Shown: positions 42,696 through 53,930 of the stretch, piece after piece
Layout of the letters: the number at the start of each line of letters is the position of its first letter
Position numbering within the stretch: position 1 is the first letter of the stretch
NCBI RefSeq assembly: GCF_018619435.1
Contig: NZ_JAHFZF010000001.1
Location: forward strand, 221,267-285,266
Source of the DNA: Rhodoferax sp. U11-2br
GTDB taxonomy: Bacteria; Pseudomonadota; Gammaproteobacteria; Burkholderiales; Burkholderiaceae_C
Reading direction: 5' to 3'
DNA: 64,000 nucleotides
The notes under the pieces: model-generated
The model's database searches: none
Told to the model about the DNA's origin: nothing
What the model saw: only the letters and a program-made list of their open reading frames with translations
Made by a program: the position numbers and the translations under genes

Positions 42696-43636
42696 CGGTG
42701 TGCCCTGATCGAGGCAAGGGTGCCCAAGGTGAACAGCAGCACGGCCAGCCACTGCGCAAATGTGGGCCAGTCGCCCTGCCAGACAAACGCGTAGAACAGG
42801 CCAAACAGGGTTTCGCTCACAATCAGCTGCCCGGCCAGACTGACACTCAAACGGCGGCTGGCCAGGTTCCACAACATGCTGCCAGCCCAGCCCGAGCCCA
42901 CCCCGGTTGCTACACAGGCCATAGCTGCCAGCCCAATATTTTCCTGGGCTAGAAGCTCTTTTGGATCTGAACCGGCAATCAGCCACAAGACCAAGGCACC
43001 TACACCGGTGGCCATACCCATCCAGTTGGTCCACTGCGCCGCACTCACCTGCGGGTGGCGTTTGAGCCAAAGTGCGTTCAGCAGCGCAAAAACGGTCCAG
43101 CTGACCATGGCCACCACCGCCAACAACACACCCCACCAGAAATCAGCCCCATGCTGCGGCAACACCAGGGCATGGGCCAGGCTGGCCTGCATCATCAGTA
43201 ACAAACCCGCTGCGGTCAGCACCAGCCCGGGCAGCAGGGCCGACCATTTGAGCCCGAGCGGTTTGCCCAGCAACATCACCCAGATCGGAATCGTGCCCAC
43301 AATCAGTGTCGGCACTTCGGAGCCAGCCGCGTTGATCGCCTCGGCCAGCAACAGGTAGTAACCGGTGGCGCCCAGCAGGCTCATGCCCAGGGCGGTGGCC
43401 GCCTGCGACCAGGTCGGCAGGCTGTGGCTGCGCCGCCCCAGCAACATCATCAGAGTCGCCATCAGCCCGAAACTGACAAACCGCCCGGCGGTCAGGTCCA
43501 CCGAGGACAAGCCCGGCGTCAACTGTGGCACCACAAACACCAAACCCCACAAGGCCCCCGCCCCGACCCCGGCGGCGATACCGATCCAGATGGCGCGGGA
43601 AGGTGCGTGGGTGGCGCTAGACCCCAAAACCATCAT
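42692..43636 (-). CDS. EamA/DMT-family transporter
   Basis: 314 aa with ten membrane helices in two EamA halves (GIAAGVGAGALWGLVFVVPQLTPG and GVLLAVVAMVSWTVFALLNALWLKRHPQ). The substrate is unknown. Its stop overlaps the ubiC start and its start overlaps the SDR stop by 20 bp, so it is in the middle of a minus-strand operon. A palindromic-repeat copy (42920-42964) is read in frame as part of the loop and helix GSDPKELLAQENIGLAAMA. Confidence 0.85.
   Translation of the reverse strand: MMVLGSSATHAPSRAIWIGIAAGVGAGALWGLVFVVPQLTPGLSSVDLTAGRFVSFGLMATLMMLLGRRSHSLPTWSQAATALGMSLLGATGYYLLLAEAINAAGSEVPTLIVGTIPIWVMLLGKPLGLKWSALLPGLVLTAAGLLLMMQASLAHALVLPQHGADFWWGVLLAVVAMVSWTVFALLNALWLKRHPQVSAAQWTNWMGMATGVGALVLWLIAGSDPKELLAQENIGLAAMACVATGVGSGWAGSMLWNLASRRLSVSLAGQLIVSETLFGLFYAFVWQGDWPTFAQWLAVLLFTLGTLASIRAHR
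42920..42964 (+). repeat. Palindromic-repeat copy inside EamA transporter
   Basis: CCATAGCTGCCAGCCCA-ATATTTTCC-TGGGCTAGAAGCTCTTTTGG. The arms CCAGCCCA/TGGGCT pair with compensating changes relative to the consensus (AGCCCTT/AAGGGCT), showing that pairing is kept although the gene frame is open. Confidence 0.7.
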
Positions 43637-44399
43637 CAGCAGAAATCACAGCGCCGTTGATGAAATGGCTTTGGTCCGAACACAACATCACCAGCAGCGC
43701 GTCCAGGTCTTGCGGCTGACCGACGCGTTTGCGCGGCAGCATCTGCAGCAGCTTCTGGCCAGCATCCGTCTGCCAGTGGTGGTGGTTGATCTCGGTGTCG
43801 ATGTAGCCCGGGCAGATGGCATTGACATTGATGCCGTGTTTGCCCCATTCCAGCGCCATGGCTTTGGTCATCTGGATCACCGCTGCCTTGCTCATCGCAT
43901 AGACCCCGATCTTGGGCAGCACCCGCAAGCCAGCCACCGAGGCGACATTGATGATGCGCCCGCCGGTGAACGAGCCCGGAGCCTGCCCCTGGGCGCGCGC
44001 CAGCATGCGTTTGGCCACTTCCTGCGCCATGAAAAACGCGCCCTTGGTGTTGGTGTTGAAGACAAAGTCAAAGTCGGCCTCGCTCACGTCCTGCAGACGC
44101 TGGCTGGTGCTCACACCCGAGTTGTTGACCAGGATGTCGATCGAGCCGACCTCGGTCTCGGCGTGTGCCACGGCGGATTTGATGCTGTTGTGGTCGGTCA
44201 CATCCAGTTCCAGCACATGGGCGTCCCCACCCTCACCGTCAATCTGGGCACGCAGCTCTTTGAGCTTGTCGATACGGCGGCTTGCCAGAACCACCGCCGC
44301 ACCGGCGCTGGCCAGGGTACGTGCGAACTGGGCACCCAGGCCACTGGAGGCGCCTGTCACCAGGGCCACACGACCCGACAGATCAATGTTGTATGTCAT
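43617..44399 (-). CDS. Short-chain dehydrogenase/reductase
   Basis: 260 aa Rossmann-fold oxidoreductase. NAD(P) binding TGASSGLGAQF (about residues 16-26), NNSGVS, the catalytic serine in INVASVAG, and YxxxK as YAMSKAAV are all in place, with PGYIDTEIN after. The acyl-related context (CoA transferase, thioesterase, ETF-QO) suggests a 3-hydroxyacyl or related alcohol substrate, but the sequence does not fix it. It is the first gene of the minus-strand operon, downstream of a TetR-type palindrome. Confidence 0.9.
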   Translation of the reverse strand: MTYNIDLSGRVALVTGASSGLGAQFARTLASAGAAVVLASRRIDKLKELRAQIDGEGGDAHVLELDVTDHNSIKSAVAHAETEVGSIDILVNNSGVSTSQRLQDVSEADFDFVFNTNTKGAFFMAQEVAKRMLARAQGQAPGSFTGGRIINVASVAGLRVLPKIGVYAMSKAAVIQMTKAMALEWGKHGINVNAICPGYIDTEINHHHWQTDAGQKLLQMLPRKRVGQPQDLDALLVMLCSDQSHFINGAVISADDGFGV

Positions 44400-44415
44400 G
44401 TTCTTCTTTCCAGAA

Positions 44416-44437
44416 AAATAGAACGACCGTTCTATTT
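44416..44437. promoter_or_regulatory. TetR-type operator between SDR and ETF-QO
   Basis: AAATAGAACG-AC-CGTTCTATTT, a perfect 22-bp palindrome with the GAACGnnCGTTC core common to TetR/AcrR repressors of fatty-acid-type genes. It is 17 bp upstream of the SDR start and 97 bp upstream of ETF-QO, so one repressor may control both sides. No TetR gene is in the window. Confidence 0.7.
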
Positions 44438-44533
44438 AGTGCAGGTCCAGCCTCTAGAATTCGTTTTATCTTCGACAATCCGTCATCTGCAGCAGATGCG
44501 CTGCACTCTGACCATTATCCAGCGAGAACCACC

Positions 44534-46225
44534 ATGACCCCCCAGGACATCCTAGCTCAGTACGGCCCACGCGAATCGATGGAATACGACATCGTCATCG
44601 TCGGCGGCGGCCCCGCTGGCCTGTCGAGCGCCATCCGCCTCAAACAACTTGCCACCGAACAAGGCAAAGAGGTCTCGGTGGTGGTGCTCGAAAAAGGCTC
44701 CGAGCCCGGTGCCCACATCCTCTCGGGCGCGGTGCTCGACCCGCAGTCCCTCACCGAGCTGTTCCCCGACTGGAAAGCCATGGGCGCGCCGCTGGACCAG
44801 CCGGTCACCGACGAGGCCATGCTGTTCCTGAGTGAAGGTGGCGCCTACCGCACGCCCAACTTTTTGTTGCCTGAATGCAGCCAGAACCACGGCAACTACA
44901 TCATCAGTGTGGGCGCGCTGACCCGCTGGCTGGCCCAGCAGGCCGAAAACCTCGGTGTGGAAATTTTCCCGGGCTTTGCCGCCGCCGAGGTGTTGTATGA
45001 CGAACAAGGTGCCGTGCGTGGTGTGGCCACCGGCAACATGGGCATCGAGAAAAACGGTGAACCCGGCCCCAACTTCCAGATCGGCATGGAGCTGCTGGGC
45101 AAATACACCATCTTTGCCGAAGGTGCGCGCGGCCACCTGGGCAAACAGCTGATTGCCAAATACCAACTCGACGCCGGTTGTGACCCGCAAAGTTACGGCA
45201 TTGGCATCAAGGAACTCTGGGAAGTCGACCCGGCACGCCACGAACCCGGCTTGGTGGTGCACACCGCGGGCTGGCCGATGGACAACAAGACCTACGGCGG
45301 CTCCTTCCTGTACCACATGGCTGACAACAAGATCGCCCTGGGGTTCGTGACCGGTCTGAACTACGAAAACCCCTACCTGAGCCCGTTCGAGGAGTTCCAG
45401 CGCTGGAAAACCCATCCCAACATCCGCTGGTACCTGGAAAACTCAGCAGGCGAAGTCACTGCCAAAAGAATAGCGTATGGCGCCCGTGCTATCACGGCTG
45501 GCGGCCTGTTAGCCCTGCCAAAGACAGTGTTCCCGGGCGGTGCACTGGTGGGCTGTGACGCGGGTTTCCTGAATGTCAGCCGCATCAAGGGCACCCACGC
45601 CGCGATCAAGACCGGCATGCAAGCCGCCGAGGCGGCGTTCGAGGCCGTCACCAACGGCCGCCATCAGGACGAACTCAGCGCCTACCCGCAAGCGTTCAAA
45701 AACAGCTGGCTCTACACCGAGCTCAACAAAGCACGCAACTTCAAGGCCTGGTTCAAATACGGCCTGGGCGTAGGCACCCTGATGAACGGGCTGGAGCAGT
45801 TTGGCCTCAAGGGCAAGATGTCCTGGACCATCCACCGCGACAAGCCCGACCACGCCTACCTGAAGCCGGCCTCCGAATGCAAGCCGATTAACTACCCCAA
45901 ACCCGATGGCAAGCTGACTTTTGACCGCCTCTCCAGCGTCTTCATCAGCAACGCCAACCACGAGGAAAACCAGCCCGCCCACCTGACGCTCAAAGACGCC
46001 AGCGTGCCGGTTGCCATCAACCTGGCCAAATACGCCGGGCCCGAGGCGCGTTACTGCCCGGCCGGTGTGTACGAGTTTGTCAAAGATGCCAACGGCGCCG
46101 ACCAGCTGCAGATCAGTGCCCAAAACTGTGTGCACTGCAAAACCTGCGACATCAAGGACCCGACGCAAAACATCGTCTGGGTCACGCCAGAAGGCGGTGG
46201 CGGCCCCAATTACGCGGAGATGTGA
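44534..46225 (+). CDS. Electron transfer flavoprotein-ubiquinone oxidoreductase
   Basis: 563 aa membrane-associated flavoprotein that passes electrons from ETF (acyl-CoA and amino-acid dehydrogenases) to ubiquinone. The FAD motif is VGGGPAGLSSAIRLKQ (about residue 20). Quinone and FAD segments include WLQQ-like regions and YGGSFLYHMADNKIALGFVTGLNYENPYLSPFEEFQRWK. The C-terminal 4Fe-4S cluster has four cysteines (YCPAGVYEF and NCVHCKTCDIKDP). Length is normal. ATG 44534 is used; earlier in-frame starts lie over the divergent SDR promoter. It is co-transcribed with a small membrane protein that overlaps its stop. Confidence 0.95.
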   Translation: MTPQDILAQYGPRESMEYDIVIVGGGPAGLSSAIRLKQLATEQGKEVSVVVLEKGSEPGAHILSGAVLDPQSLTELFPDWKAMGAPLDQPVTDEAMLFLSEGGAYRTPNFLLPECSQNHGNYIISVGALTRWLAQQAENLGVEIFPGFAAAEVLYDEQGAVRGVATGNMGIEKNGEPGPNFQIGMELLGKYTIFAEGARGHLGKQLIAKYQLDAGCDPQSYGIGIKELWEVDPARHEPGLVVHTAGWPMDNKTYGGSFLYHMADNKIALGFVTGLNYENPYLSPFEEFQRWKTHPNIRWYLENSAGEVTAKRIAYGARAITAGGLLALPKTVFPGGALVGCDAGFLNVSRIKGTHAAIKTGMQAAEAAFEAVTNGRHQDELSAYPQAFKNSWLYTELNKARNFKAWFKYGLGVGTLMNGLEQFGLKGKMSWTIHRDKPDHAYLKPASECKPINYPKPDGKLTFDRLSSVFISNANHEENQPAHLTLKDASVPVAINLAKYAGPEARYCPAGVYEFVKDANGADQLQISAQNCVHCKTCDIKDPTQNIVWVTPEGGGGPNYAEM

Positions 46226-46557
46226 TGTCACCTTCCGTGCCTGTCAAACCCCATTGGTCCAGCGACCCGCAGGGGCGCTGGTACCGCTGGCGCGGCTACA
46301 CCGTGCGCTGGCTGCTGTTTGGCCTGGTGGTCAATGTGTTCCAACCGGTGGCCGAGGATGTGGAATCCGTCTGGGTGGACAAGCTCTACCAGGCCTGGAT
46401 CGGCCTGGTGTTTGGCGCTGCCTGTGCCGTGGTGTTCACGCTGGCCGAAAACCGCTTCAATACACCGCGTATCAAGTGGAAATCCTGGCTGATTGTGCTG
46501 GCCACCTGGCTCGGTGTGAAAGTGGCCTTTGTCAGCCTGATCGCGGTGGTGGACTGA
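46225..46557 (+). CDS. Small membrane protein downstream of ETF-QO
   Basis: 110 aa, beginning at ATG 46225 which overlaps the ETF-QO stop (TGATG); a GTG three bases earlier is the alternative. Three hydrophobic segments (VRWLLFGLVVNVFQPVAEDVE, AWIGLVFGAACAVVFTLAE, SWLIVLATWLGVKVAFVSLIAVV) are seen. I do not recognise the family. Coupling to ETF-QO suggests a role at the membrane near quinone reduction, but this is only positional. Confidence 0.65.
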   Translation: MSPSVPVKPHWSSDPQGRWYRWRGYTVRWLLFGLVVNVFQPVAEDVESVWVDKLYQAWIGLVFGAACAVVFTLAENRFNTPRIKWKSWLIVLATWLGVKVAFVSLIAVVD

Positions 46558-46597
46558 TTGAAGGGGCTGCGCCCCTGTCACACTGGGGGCAACCAGC

Positions 46598-47176
46598 TCA
46601 GGGGCGGCGGAACGCCACGCGTTGTGCAGCCCAATATTTGTTGTTGAGTGACTCCAGCCGGACCTCTCCACCGGTCGAGGGTGCATGCACAAAGCGCCCC
46701 TCCCCCACGTAGATGCCCGCATGGGTGACGGTGTCGCGCTGGGCAAACAAAACCACATCACCGGAACGGATCGCCTCACCCGCCACCGGTGCCCCCCAGA
46801 ACTGGAGTTTGGCCACGGTGCGCGGCGGCACCACACCGGCGCGCGACCGGTACACATGGCTGATCAGCCCGCTGCAGTCAAAACCACTCTCGGGGGTGTT
46901 GCCACCATAACGGTAAGGTGTGCCCACCAGCCCGACGGCGTACAGGGTGACATCTCCGGCCAGCTCAGGCGTTAAACGCGATGGCAGCTCGGCGCTTGGC
47001 GGCGCGACTTCGCCCACCGAGGCCGGATAGGCTTGCCAGCCACGTTGTGACGGGGGTGGGCTGGCGCAGCCCGCCAGCAACAGCGCCAATATCAGCGTTG
47101 ACAGTACAAGACGCCTGGGGTGGTCCCAGCTGCCAACCGTTGGGTGAGAGGGTGTTTGGCGCAAAGCTCTTGTCAC
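46598..47176 (-). CDS. NlpC/P60-family lipoprotein peptidase
   Basis: 192 aa. The lipobox LLLAGCAS marks a lipoprotein. The C-terminal about 120 residues are an NlpC/P60 domain: the catalytic cysteine is in SGFDCSGLISHVYR, the histidine in VTHAGIYVGEGRFVHAP, and the third residue is in that same HAP segment. It cleaves peptidoglycan stem peptides, probably gamma-D-Glu-meso-DAP bonds. The start is uncertain: GTG 47176 overlaps the preceding stop (GTGA), while TTG 47164 is an alternative. Family proteins such as Spr have the same layout. Confidence 0.85.
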   Translation of the reverse strand: MTRALRQTPSHPTVGSWDHPRRLVLSTLILALLLAGCASPPPSQRGWQAYPASVGEVAPPSAELPSRLTPELAGDVTLYAVGLVGTPYRYGGNTPESGFDCSGLISHVYRSRAGVVPPRTVAKLQFWGAPVAGEAIRSGDVVLFAQRDTVTHAGIYVGEGRFVHAPSTGGEVRLESLNNKYWAAQRVAFRRP

Positions 47177-47418
47177 TTCCAGCGCACCGCCAACAACACC
47201 ATCAGCGCCACACCAATCGACCACAACAACCAGACCTGCGACACCGCGTAGGGAAACACCATCAAGGCAAAACCAATCACGGTGAATTCGGCGCGTTTGG
47301 TTTGTTTGCCACGGCGAAAGGCCAGCAAACCAACCAGCAGAAACACCACGATGCCGGTGATGAATGCGGTCTGGTTGGACACCAGGCCCAGAAAGAGCGT
47401 TTTGTTCGAATCATTCAT
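47173..47418 (-). CDS. Small two-helix membrane protein
   Basis: 81 aa. ATG 47418 begins MNDSNKTLFLG; two or three hydrophobic segments (FITGIVVFLLVGLLAF, FTVIGFALMVFPYAVSQVWLLW, GVALMVLLAVRW) follow. No known family recognised. It overlaps the downstream lipoprotein gene by 4 bp and is read away from the glycine riboswitch, so its promoter lies opposite the gcv leader. Confidence 0.6.
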   Translation of the reverse strand: MNDSNKTLFLGLVSNQTAFITGIVVFLLVGLLAFRRGKQTKRAEFTVIGFALMVFPYAVSQVWLLWSIGVALMVLLAVRWK

Positions 47419-47479
47419 GCTGCAAGCGTCAACCCGTTGGAACAAAACCGCATTATCGGTGGTGCAGTTAGAATTCCGC

Positions 47480-47745
47480 GCGTCAGGAGAGAGCCGCCCC
47501 ACCGTTTGGTGTCCGGGCAGCCGCCGAAGGCGCAGAACCGCTGATTGCAGTCGTTTGAACGCTCAGGCAAAAGGACTGACAAACGTCACACCCGGTACCG
47601 GGTGTTGACGCATCCCCACTGGAGAGAGACACACCCAACCTGATGTGGTTTGTGTGTCCACCGAAGGAGCAACCCGCAGTCGACCCGCCATCTGGTGGGT
47701 CTTGGCCCGGCGAATCTCTCAGGTAAAGCGGACAGCGGGGGCAGC
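47480..47745 (+). promoter_or_regulatory. Tandem glycine riboswitch upstream of gcvT
   Basis: Two glycine aptamers in series. Aptamer 1 has CAGGAGAGAG, CGCCGAAGGCGCA and GCTCAGGCAAAAGGACTGAC (ending near 47580). Aptamer 2 has CTGGAGAGAG, ACCGAAGGAGCAA and AATCTCTCAGGTAAAGCGGACAG (ending near 47740). These GAGAG/CCGAAGG/CTCAGG.AAAGG-AC blocks are the diagnostic core of the glycine riboswitch. It should turn on gcvT expression when glycine is abundant. The gap after aptamer 2 to the gcvT start is about 60 bp, enough for a short expression platform. Confidence 0.95.
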
Positions 47746-47801
47746 CTGTGACAAAACAGCCGTTGTGTCATGGTTTTTTTGGTCTGCCCCTGGAGTGCCT
47801 G

Positions 47802-48950
47802 ATGTCCGCATCACCTGAATCGCTTTTGAACGTTCCCCTCAATGACCTGCACATCGCCTTGGGTGCGCGCATGGTGCCGTTTGCCGGCTACAGCATGCCG
47901 GTGCAATACCCGGCCGGCCTGATTGCCGAGCACAAACACACCCGCACAGCCGCTGGCCTGTTTGATGTATCACACATGGGCCAGTTGCGCCTGGTCGGCC
48001 CCGATGCGGCCGCCGCGCTGGAAAGCCTGCTGCCGGTCGACGTGATCGACCTGCCCATCGGCAAACAACGCTACGGCCTGCTGCTCAACGAGGACGGCGG
48101 CATCATCGACGACCTGATGTTTTTCCGCAAAGCAGCTGACGAGATTTTTGTCATCGTCAACGGCGCCTGCAAGGTGGGTGACATCGCCCACATCCAGGCC
48201 AAGATCGGCAACCGCTGCCAGGTCATCCCGATGTCCGAATTTGCCCTGTTGGCATTACAAGGCCCACAAGCCGTCACCGCCCTGTCCCGCTTGGCTCCGG
48301 GCGTGGAGAAGCTGGTGTTCATGACCGGCGGCAACTTCACGGTCAACACCGGCACCCAAACCATCAACGTGTTCCTGACCCGCAGCGGCTACACCGGTGA
48401 AGACGGTTTCGAGATCTCGGTGCATGCTTCCGAAGCCCTGGCGCTGGCCAACGCCCTGCTGGCCCAACCCAAAGTCAAACCGATTGGCCTGGGCGCGCGC
48501 AACTCGCTGCGCCTGGAAGCCGGTCTGCCGCTCTATGGCAACGACATCGACGCCAGCACCACACCGGTCGAAGCCAGCCTGAACTGGGCCATGCAGAAGG
48601 TACGTCGTACCGACGGCGCCCGTGCTGGCGGCTTCCCTGGCGCTAGCAAAATACTAGCTCAACTGGCAGATCCAGCAAGGGCTACAAGCCGAAAACGTGT
48701 TGGATTGATCGCGCTGGAGCGTATTCCCGTGCGTGAACACACCGAATTGCAAGACCAGAGCGGCGCCCGTGTCGGTGAAGTCACCAGCGGCCTGCTGGGC
48801 CCCACCATCGACAAACCCATCGCCATGGGCTACCTGCCGCCTGCCTTGGCAAGCATTGGCACCCAGGTCAACGCCATCGTACGTGGCAAGCCAGTGCGCA
48901 TGGAGGTGGTGGCCATGCCCTTTGTGCCGACCAACTATTTCCGCGGGTAG
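47802..48950 (+). CDS. gcvT: Glycine cleavage system T protein (aminomethyltransferase)
   Basis: 382 aa. It takes the aminomethyl group from the lipoyl arm of GcvH to tetrahydrofolate, releasing ammonia. Typical blocks are [46 protein letters not shown] at the N-terminus and [17 protein letters not shown], with [22 protein letters not shown] 47802 follows TGGAG; an upstream start would overlap the riboswitch region. A diverged repeat copy sits at 48648-48697 (read as [18 protein letters not shown]). It is first of gcvT-H-P. Confidence 0.95.
   Translation: MSASPESLLNVPLNDLHIALGARMVPFAGYSMPVQYPAGLIAEHKHTRTAAGLFDVSHMGQLRLVGPDAAAALESLLPVDVIDLPIGKQRYGLLLNEDGGIIDDLMFFRKAADEIFVIVNGACKVGDIAHIQAKIGNRCQVIPMSEFALLALQGPQAVTALSRLAPGVEKLVFMTGGNFTVNTGTQTINVFLTRSGYTGEDGFEISVHASEALALANALLAQPKVKPIGLGARNSLRLEAGLPLYGNDIDASTTPVEASLNWAMQKVRRTDGARAGGFPGASKILAQLADPARATSRKRVGLIALERIPVREHTELQDQSGARVGEVTSGLLGPTIDKPIAMGYLPPALASIGTQVNAIVRGKPVRMEVVAMPFVPTNYFRG
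48648..48697 (+). repeat. Diverged palindromic-repeat copy inside gcvT
   Basis: AAAATACTAGCTCAACT..CAGCAAGGGCTACAAGCCGAAAA. The right half keeps AAGGGCTAcaaGCC; the left keeps AGCT but not its CCCTT arm. It coincides with AT-rich codons in an otherwise GC-rich gene, in a region that varies between GcvT proteins. Confidence 0.5.
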
Positions 48951-48999
48951 CCCCGGCGCGAATGCTCAACAATGAAATCTCCAACATCGGCTAGCAGCG

Positions 49000-49099
49000 T
49001 GCGTTGGGTGCGTAATGCAGCGAAATAAAGGAGGAGGTTTGGGGCAGTAGCCCCAAGCCGGGGGACATTCGCGAAGTTACGCACACAGCGCGCGTTGCG
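49000..49099. repeat. Nested-palindrome structured element between gcvT and gcvH
   Basis: An outer imperfect stem of about 28 bp pairs GCGTGCGTTGGGTGCGTAA..GCGAA (48998-49024) with TTCGC..TTACGCACACAGCGCGC (49069-49096); GTGCGTAA/TTACGCAC is perfect. The interior carries a separate hairpin TTGGGGC-AGTA-GCCCCAA (about 49039-49056) preceded by GGAGGAGG. No coding potential. This fills most of the 211-bp gap and is unlike the short family repeat. It may be a mobile palindromic unit or a structured RNA. Confidence 0.65.
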
Positions 49100-49161
49100 G
49101 GTAAATAAACACAGTTCAAGTTACATTTTTCTACGTTTCAATTCACTTTACGGAGCACCAC

Positions 49162-49536
49162 ATGACCATCAAATTCACCCCCGACCACGAATGGGTCCAA
49201 ATCGACGGCAACAACGCCACCGTGGGCATCACCCACCATGCGCAGGACGCGCTGGGCGACGTGGTCTTTGTTGACCTGCCCGAAGTTGGCAAAACCTATG
49301 CTGCCAAAGACGCCGCTGCGGTGGTCGAATCTGTCAAAGCTGCCGCTGACGTCTACATGCCCGCCAACGGCACCGTCACCGAAGTCAACGAAGCCCTGCG
49401 CGCCGATCCCGCTTTGGCCAATACCGACCCGCTGGGCGCAGGCTGGTTCTTCAAGATGACACTGAGCAACCCGGCCGAACTCGACGGCCTGATGGACGAA
49501 ACCAGCTACACCAGCTTTGCCGCTGACGCACATTAA
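49162..49536 (+). CDS. gcvH: Glycine cleavage system H protein
   Basis: 124 aa lipoyl carrier. The lipoylated lysine is Lys59 in AVVESVKAAADVYMP, and the domain core GDVVFVDLPEVGKTY and ADPALANTDPLGAGWFFKM are standard. ATG 49162 follows ACGGAG. It shuttles the aminomethyl and reducing equivalents between the P, T and L proteins. The P gene follows 119 bp on, with a 10-bp perfect hairpin between them. Confidence 0.96.
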   Translation: MTIKFTPDHEWVQIDGNNATVGITHHAQDALGDVVFVDLPEVGKTYAAKDAAAVVESVKAAADVYMPANGTVTEVNEALRADPALANTDPLGAGWFFKMTLSNPAELDGLMDETSYTSFAADAH

Positions 49537-49549
49537 AACTGCAGCCTGC

Positions 49550-49575
49550 CGCCGCCAGTGACCTGACTGGCGGCG
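49550..49575 (+). other. Intercistronic hairpin between gcvH and gcvP
   Basis: CGCCGCCAGT-GACCTG-ACTGGCGGCG, a 10-bp perfect GC-rich stem with a 6-base loop and no U-tract. It may stabilise the upstream gcvH message or cause partial termination, which would make the small H protein more abundant than the large P protein. Confidence 0.7.
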
Positions 49576-49655
49576 CCCGCCCTGCTCTGCATCCTGTGAT
49601 GGCCTTGTCTGGCCGCGTTTCCCGCCTGTTGTTTTGTCACCTCTGAGTCACCGCC

Positions 49656-52595
<2,940 letters not shown>

Positions 52596-52724
52596 ACCCT
52601 GAGGGTTTCGGCCCTCTGTGAAGCTTGTTGGAAGGTCGTACCTGTCATGGGGGCGACCTTTTTCTTTGGGCGCGAGGCGCCGCTAGACTCACGTTGCACT
52701 GAACAACATAGTCAGGAGGCCAGA

Positions 52725-53444
52725 TTGACCAAGGAATCGCTTCGCATCGTGACCTGGAACTGCAACGGGGCACTGCGCAAAAAGTGTGACCGACTCTCTG
52801 ACCTCCAAGCGGATGTCTACGTGATTCAGGAATGTGAAGACCCCAGCCAAACCGCTGACGCAGCGTACACCGCCTGGTGCGGCAAGCACCTGTGGGTCGG
52901 CACGCACAGAAGCAAAGGCATCGGCGTCTTCGCGTCAGGCGATCTGACCCTGCAGGCAGTCCCCCTCGATGTGGGCCGCTTGGAACTGTTTCTACCCTGC
53001 ATCGTCAACGGCGACTGGCCGCTGCTGGCCACTTGGACCAAGAAGGCCAACTCTTCCACCTTTGGCTACATCGGGCAGTTGTGGAAGTTCCTGCAGATAC
53101 ATCAAACCTTTCTGATTCATCCGCGCGCCATGCTCATAGGCGACCTCAACAGCAATACCCAGTGGGATCAGTGGGACCGCTGGTGGAACCACTCCGATGT
53201 TGTGCGTGAGCTGTCTGAACTGGGCCTGGAGAGTTGTTATCACCGGCACTACTCAGAGGTGCAAGGCAAGGAAACCCGGCCTACGTTCTTTCTGCACCGA
53301 AACGCTGAGAAGCCTTACCACATCGACTATGGCTTCGCGGCACCGCAATGGGTCGTGCAAAACGTGACCCTTGGCACCAACGCAGACTGGCTGGCAGACA
53401 GTGACCACTTGCCCCTGGTCTTTGCTTTGGAGCGGTCAGACTGA
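52725..53444 (+). CDS. Endonuclease/exonuclease/phosphatase-family protein
   Basis: 239 aa. TTG 52725 is chosen because AGGAGG (52714-52719) is 5 bp upstream and the conserved start RIVTWNCNGALRKK follows directly. EEP-fold residues are seen: TWNCNG (Asn), DVYVIQECE (metal Glu), LIGDLNSNTQW (Asp/Asn) and DSDHLPLVFAL (catalytic Asp-His). It could act on DNA, nucleotides or lipids; no partner is evident. It lies between gcvP and a PIN toxin module and looks like an accessory gene. Confidence 0.8.
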   Translation: MTKESLRIVTWNCNGALRKKCDRLSDLQADVYVIQECEDPSQTADAAYTAWCGKHLWVGTHRSKGIGVFASGDLTLQAVPLDVGRLELFLPCIVNGDWPLLATWTKKANSSTFGYIGQLWKFLQIHQTFLIHPRAMLIGDLNSNTQWDQWDRWWNHSDVVRELSELGLESCYHRHYSEVQGKETRPTFFLHRNAEKPYHIDYGFAAPQWVVQNVTLGTNADWLADSDHLPLVFALERSD

Positions 53445-53476
53445 CGTCAAAAACAAAGGCACACAACGCCTCTTTG

Positions 53477-53496
53477 TGATATTGTCGGCAATATCA
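53477..53496. promoter_or_regulatory. Operator palindrome of the PIN toxin-antitoxin module
   Basis: TGATATTG-TCGG-CAATATCA, perfect 8-bp arms. Its last base is the A of the toxin ATG, so a bound repressor would cover both promoter and start codon. The ribbon-helix-helix antitoxin encoded second is the obvious binder. Confidence 0.7.
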
Positions 53497-53930
53497 TGAA
53501 AATCCGCGCTGTGCTGGACACCAACATCCTGGTAGCTGGTATTTCCAGCCAGCTCGGTGCATCGTTTGTGCTGCTGACACATGCCTTGAACCGGCGCTTT
53601 GAGCTGGTCGCTTCGCCAGCGCTGTGGCTCGAATACGAGGCGGTGCTCAAACGCCGCGAGATCATGATCCTGCATGGCCTGGCGGCCAACGATGTGGATG
53701 ACATCCTGAACGCCTTGGCAGCGGTTGTGACACCCGTCCAATCGCATTATTTGTGGCGGCCGCAGCTGCGTGACCCCAACGATGAGATGGTGCTGGAGGC
53801 TACCGTCAATGGCCACGCCGACTATCTGGTGACGCTGAATGTGAGAGATTTCACATTGGCAACGAGTCGCTGGCAGTTCAAGCTGCTGTCACCTGGCCTC
53901 TTTTTACGTTTATTGGAGAACACATCATGA
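53496..53930 (+). CDS. PIN-domain putative toxin
   Basis: 144 aa. It has PIN acidic residues: the first Asp in RAVLDTNILVAG (residue 8), Glu in LWLEYEAVLKRREIM, and DPNDEMVLEATVNGHADYLVTLNVRDF with late aspartates. This matches the COG1569-type PIN toxins, RNases usually neutralised by a small antitoxin. The start ATG is within the operator palindrome. Unlike usual VapBC the toxin comes first, and its stop overlaps the antitoxin start (ATGA). Confidence 0.85.
   Translation: MKIRAVLDTNILVAGISSQLGASFVLLTHALNRRFELVASPALWLEYEAVLKRREIMILHGLAANDVDDILNALAAVVTPVQSHYLWRPQLRDPNDEMVLEATVNGHADYLVTLNVRDFTLATSRWQFKLLSPGLFLRLLENTS

Noticed and set aside
45463..45522. Possible palindromic-repeat copy inside ETF-QO
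   Set aside because: Only GGCCTGTTAGCCCT resembles the element, and the encoded residues (IAYGARAI..GGLLALPK) are conserved in the ETF-QO family.
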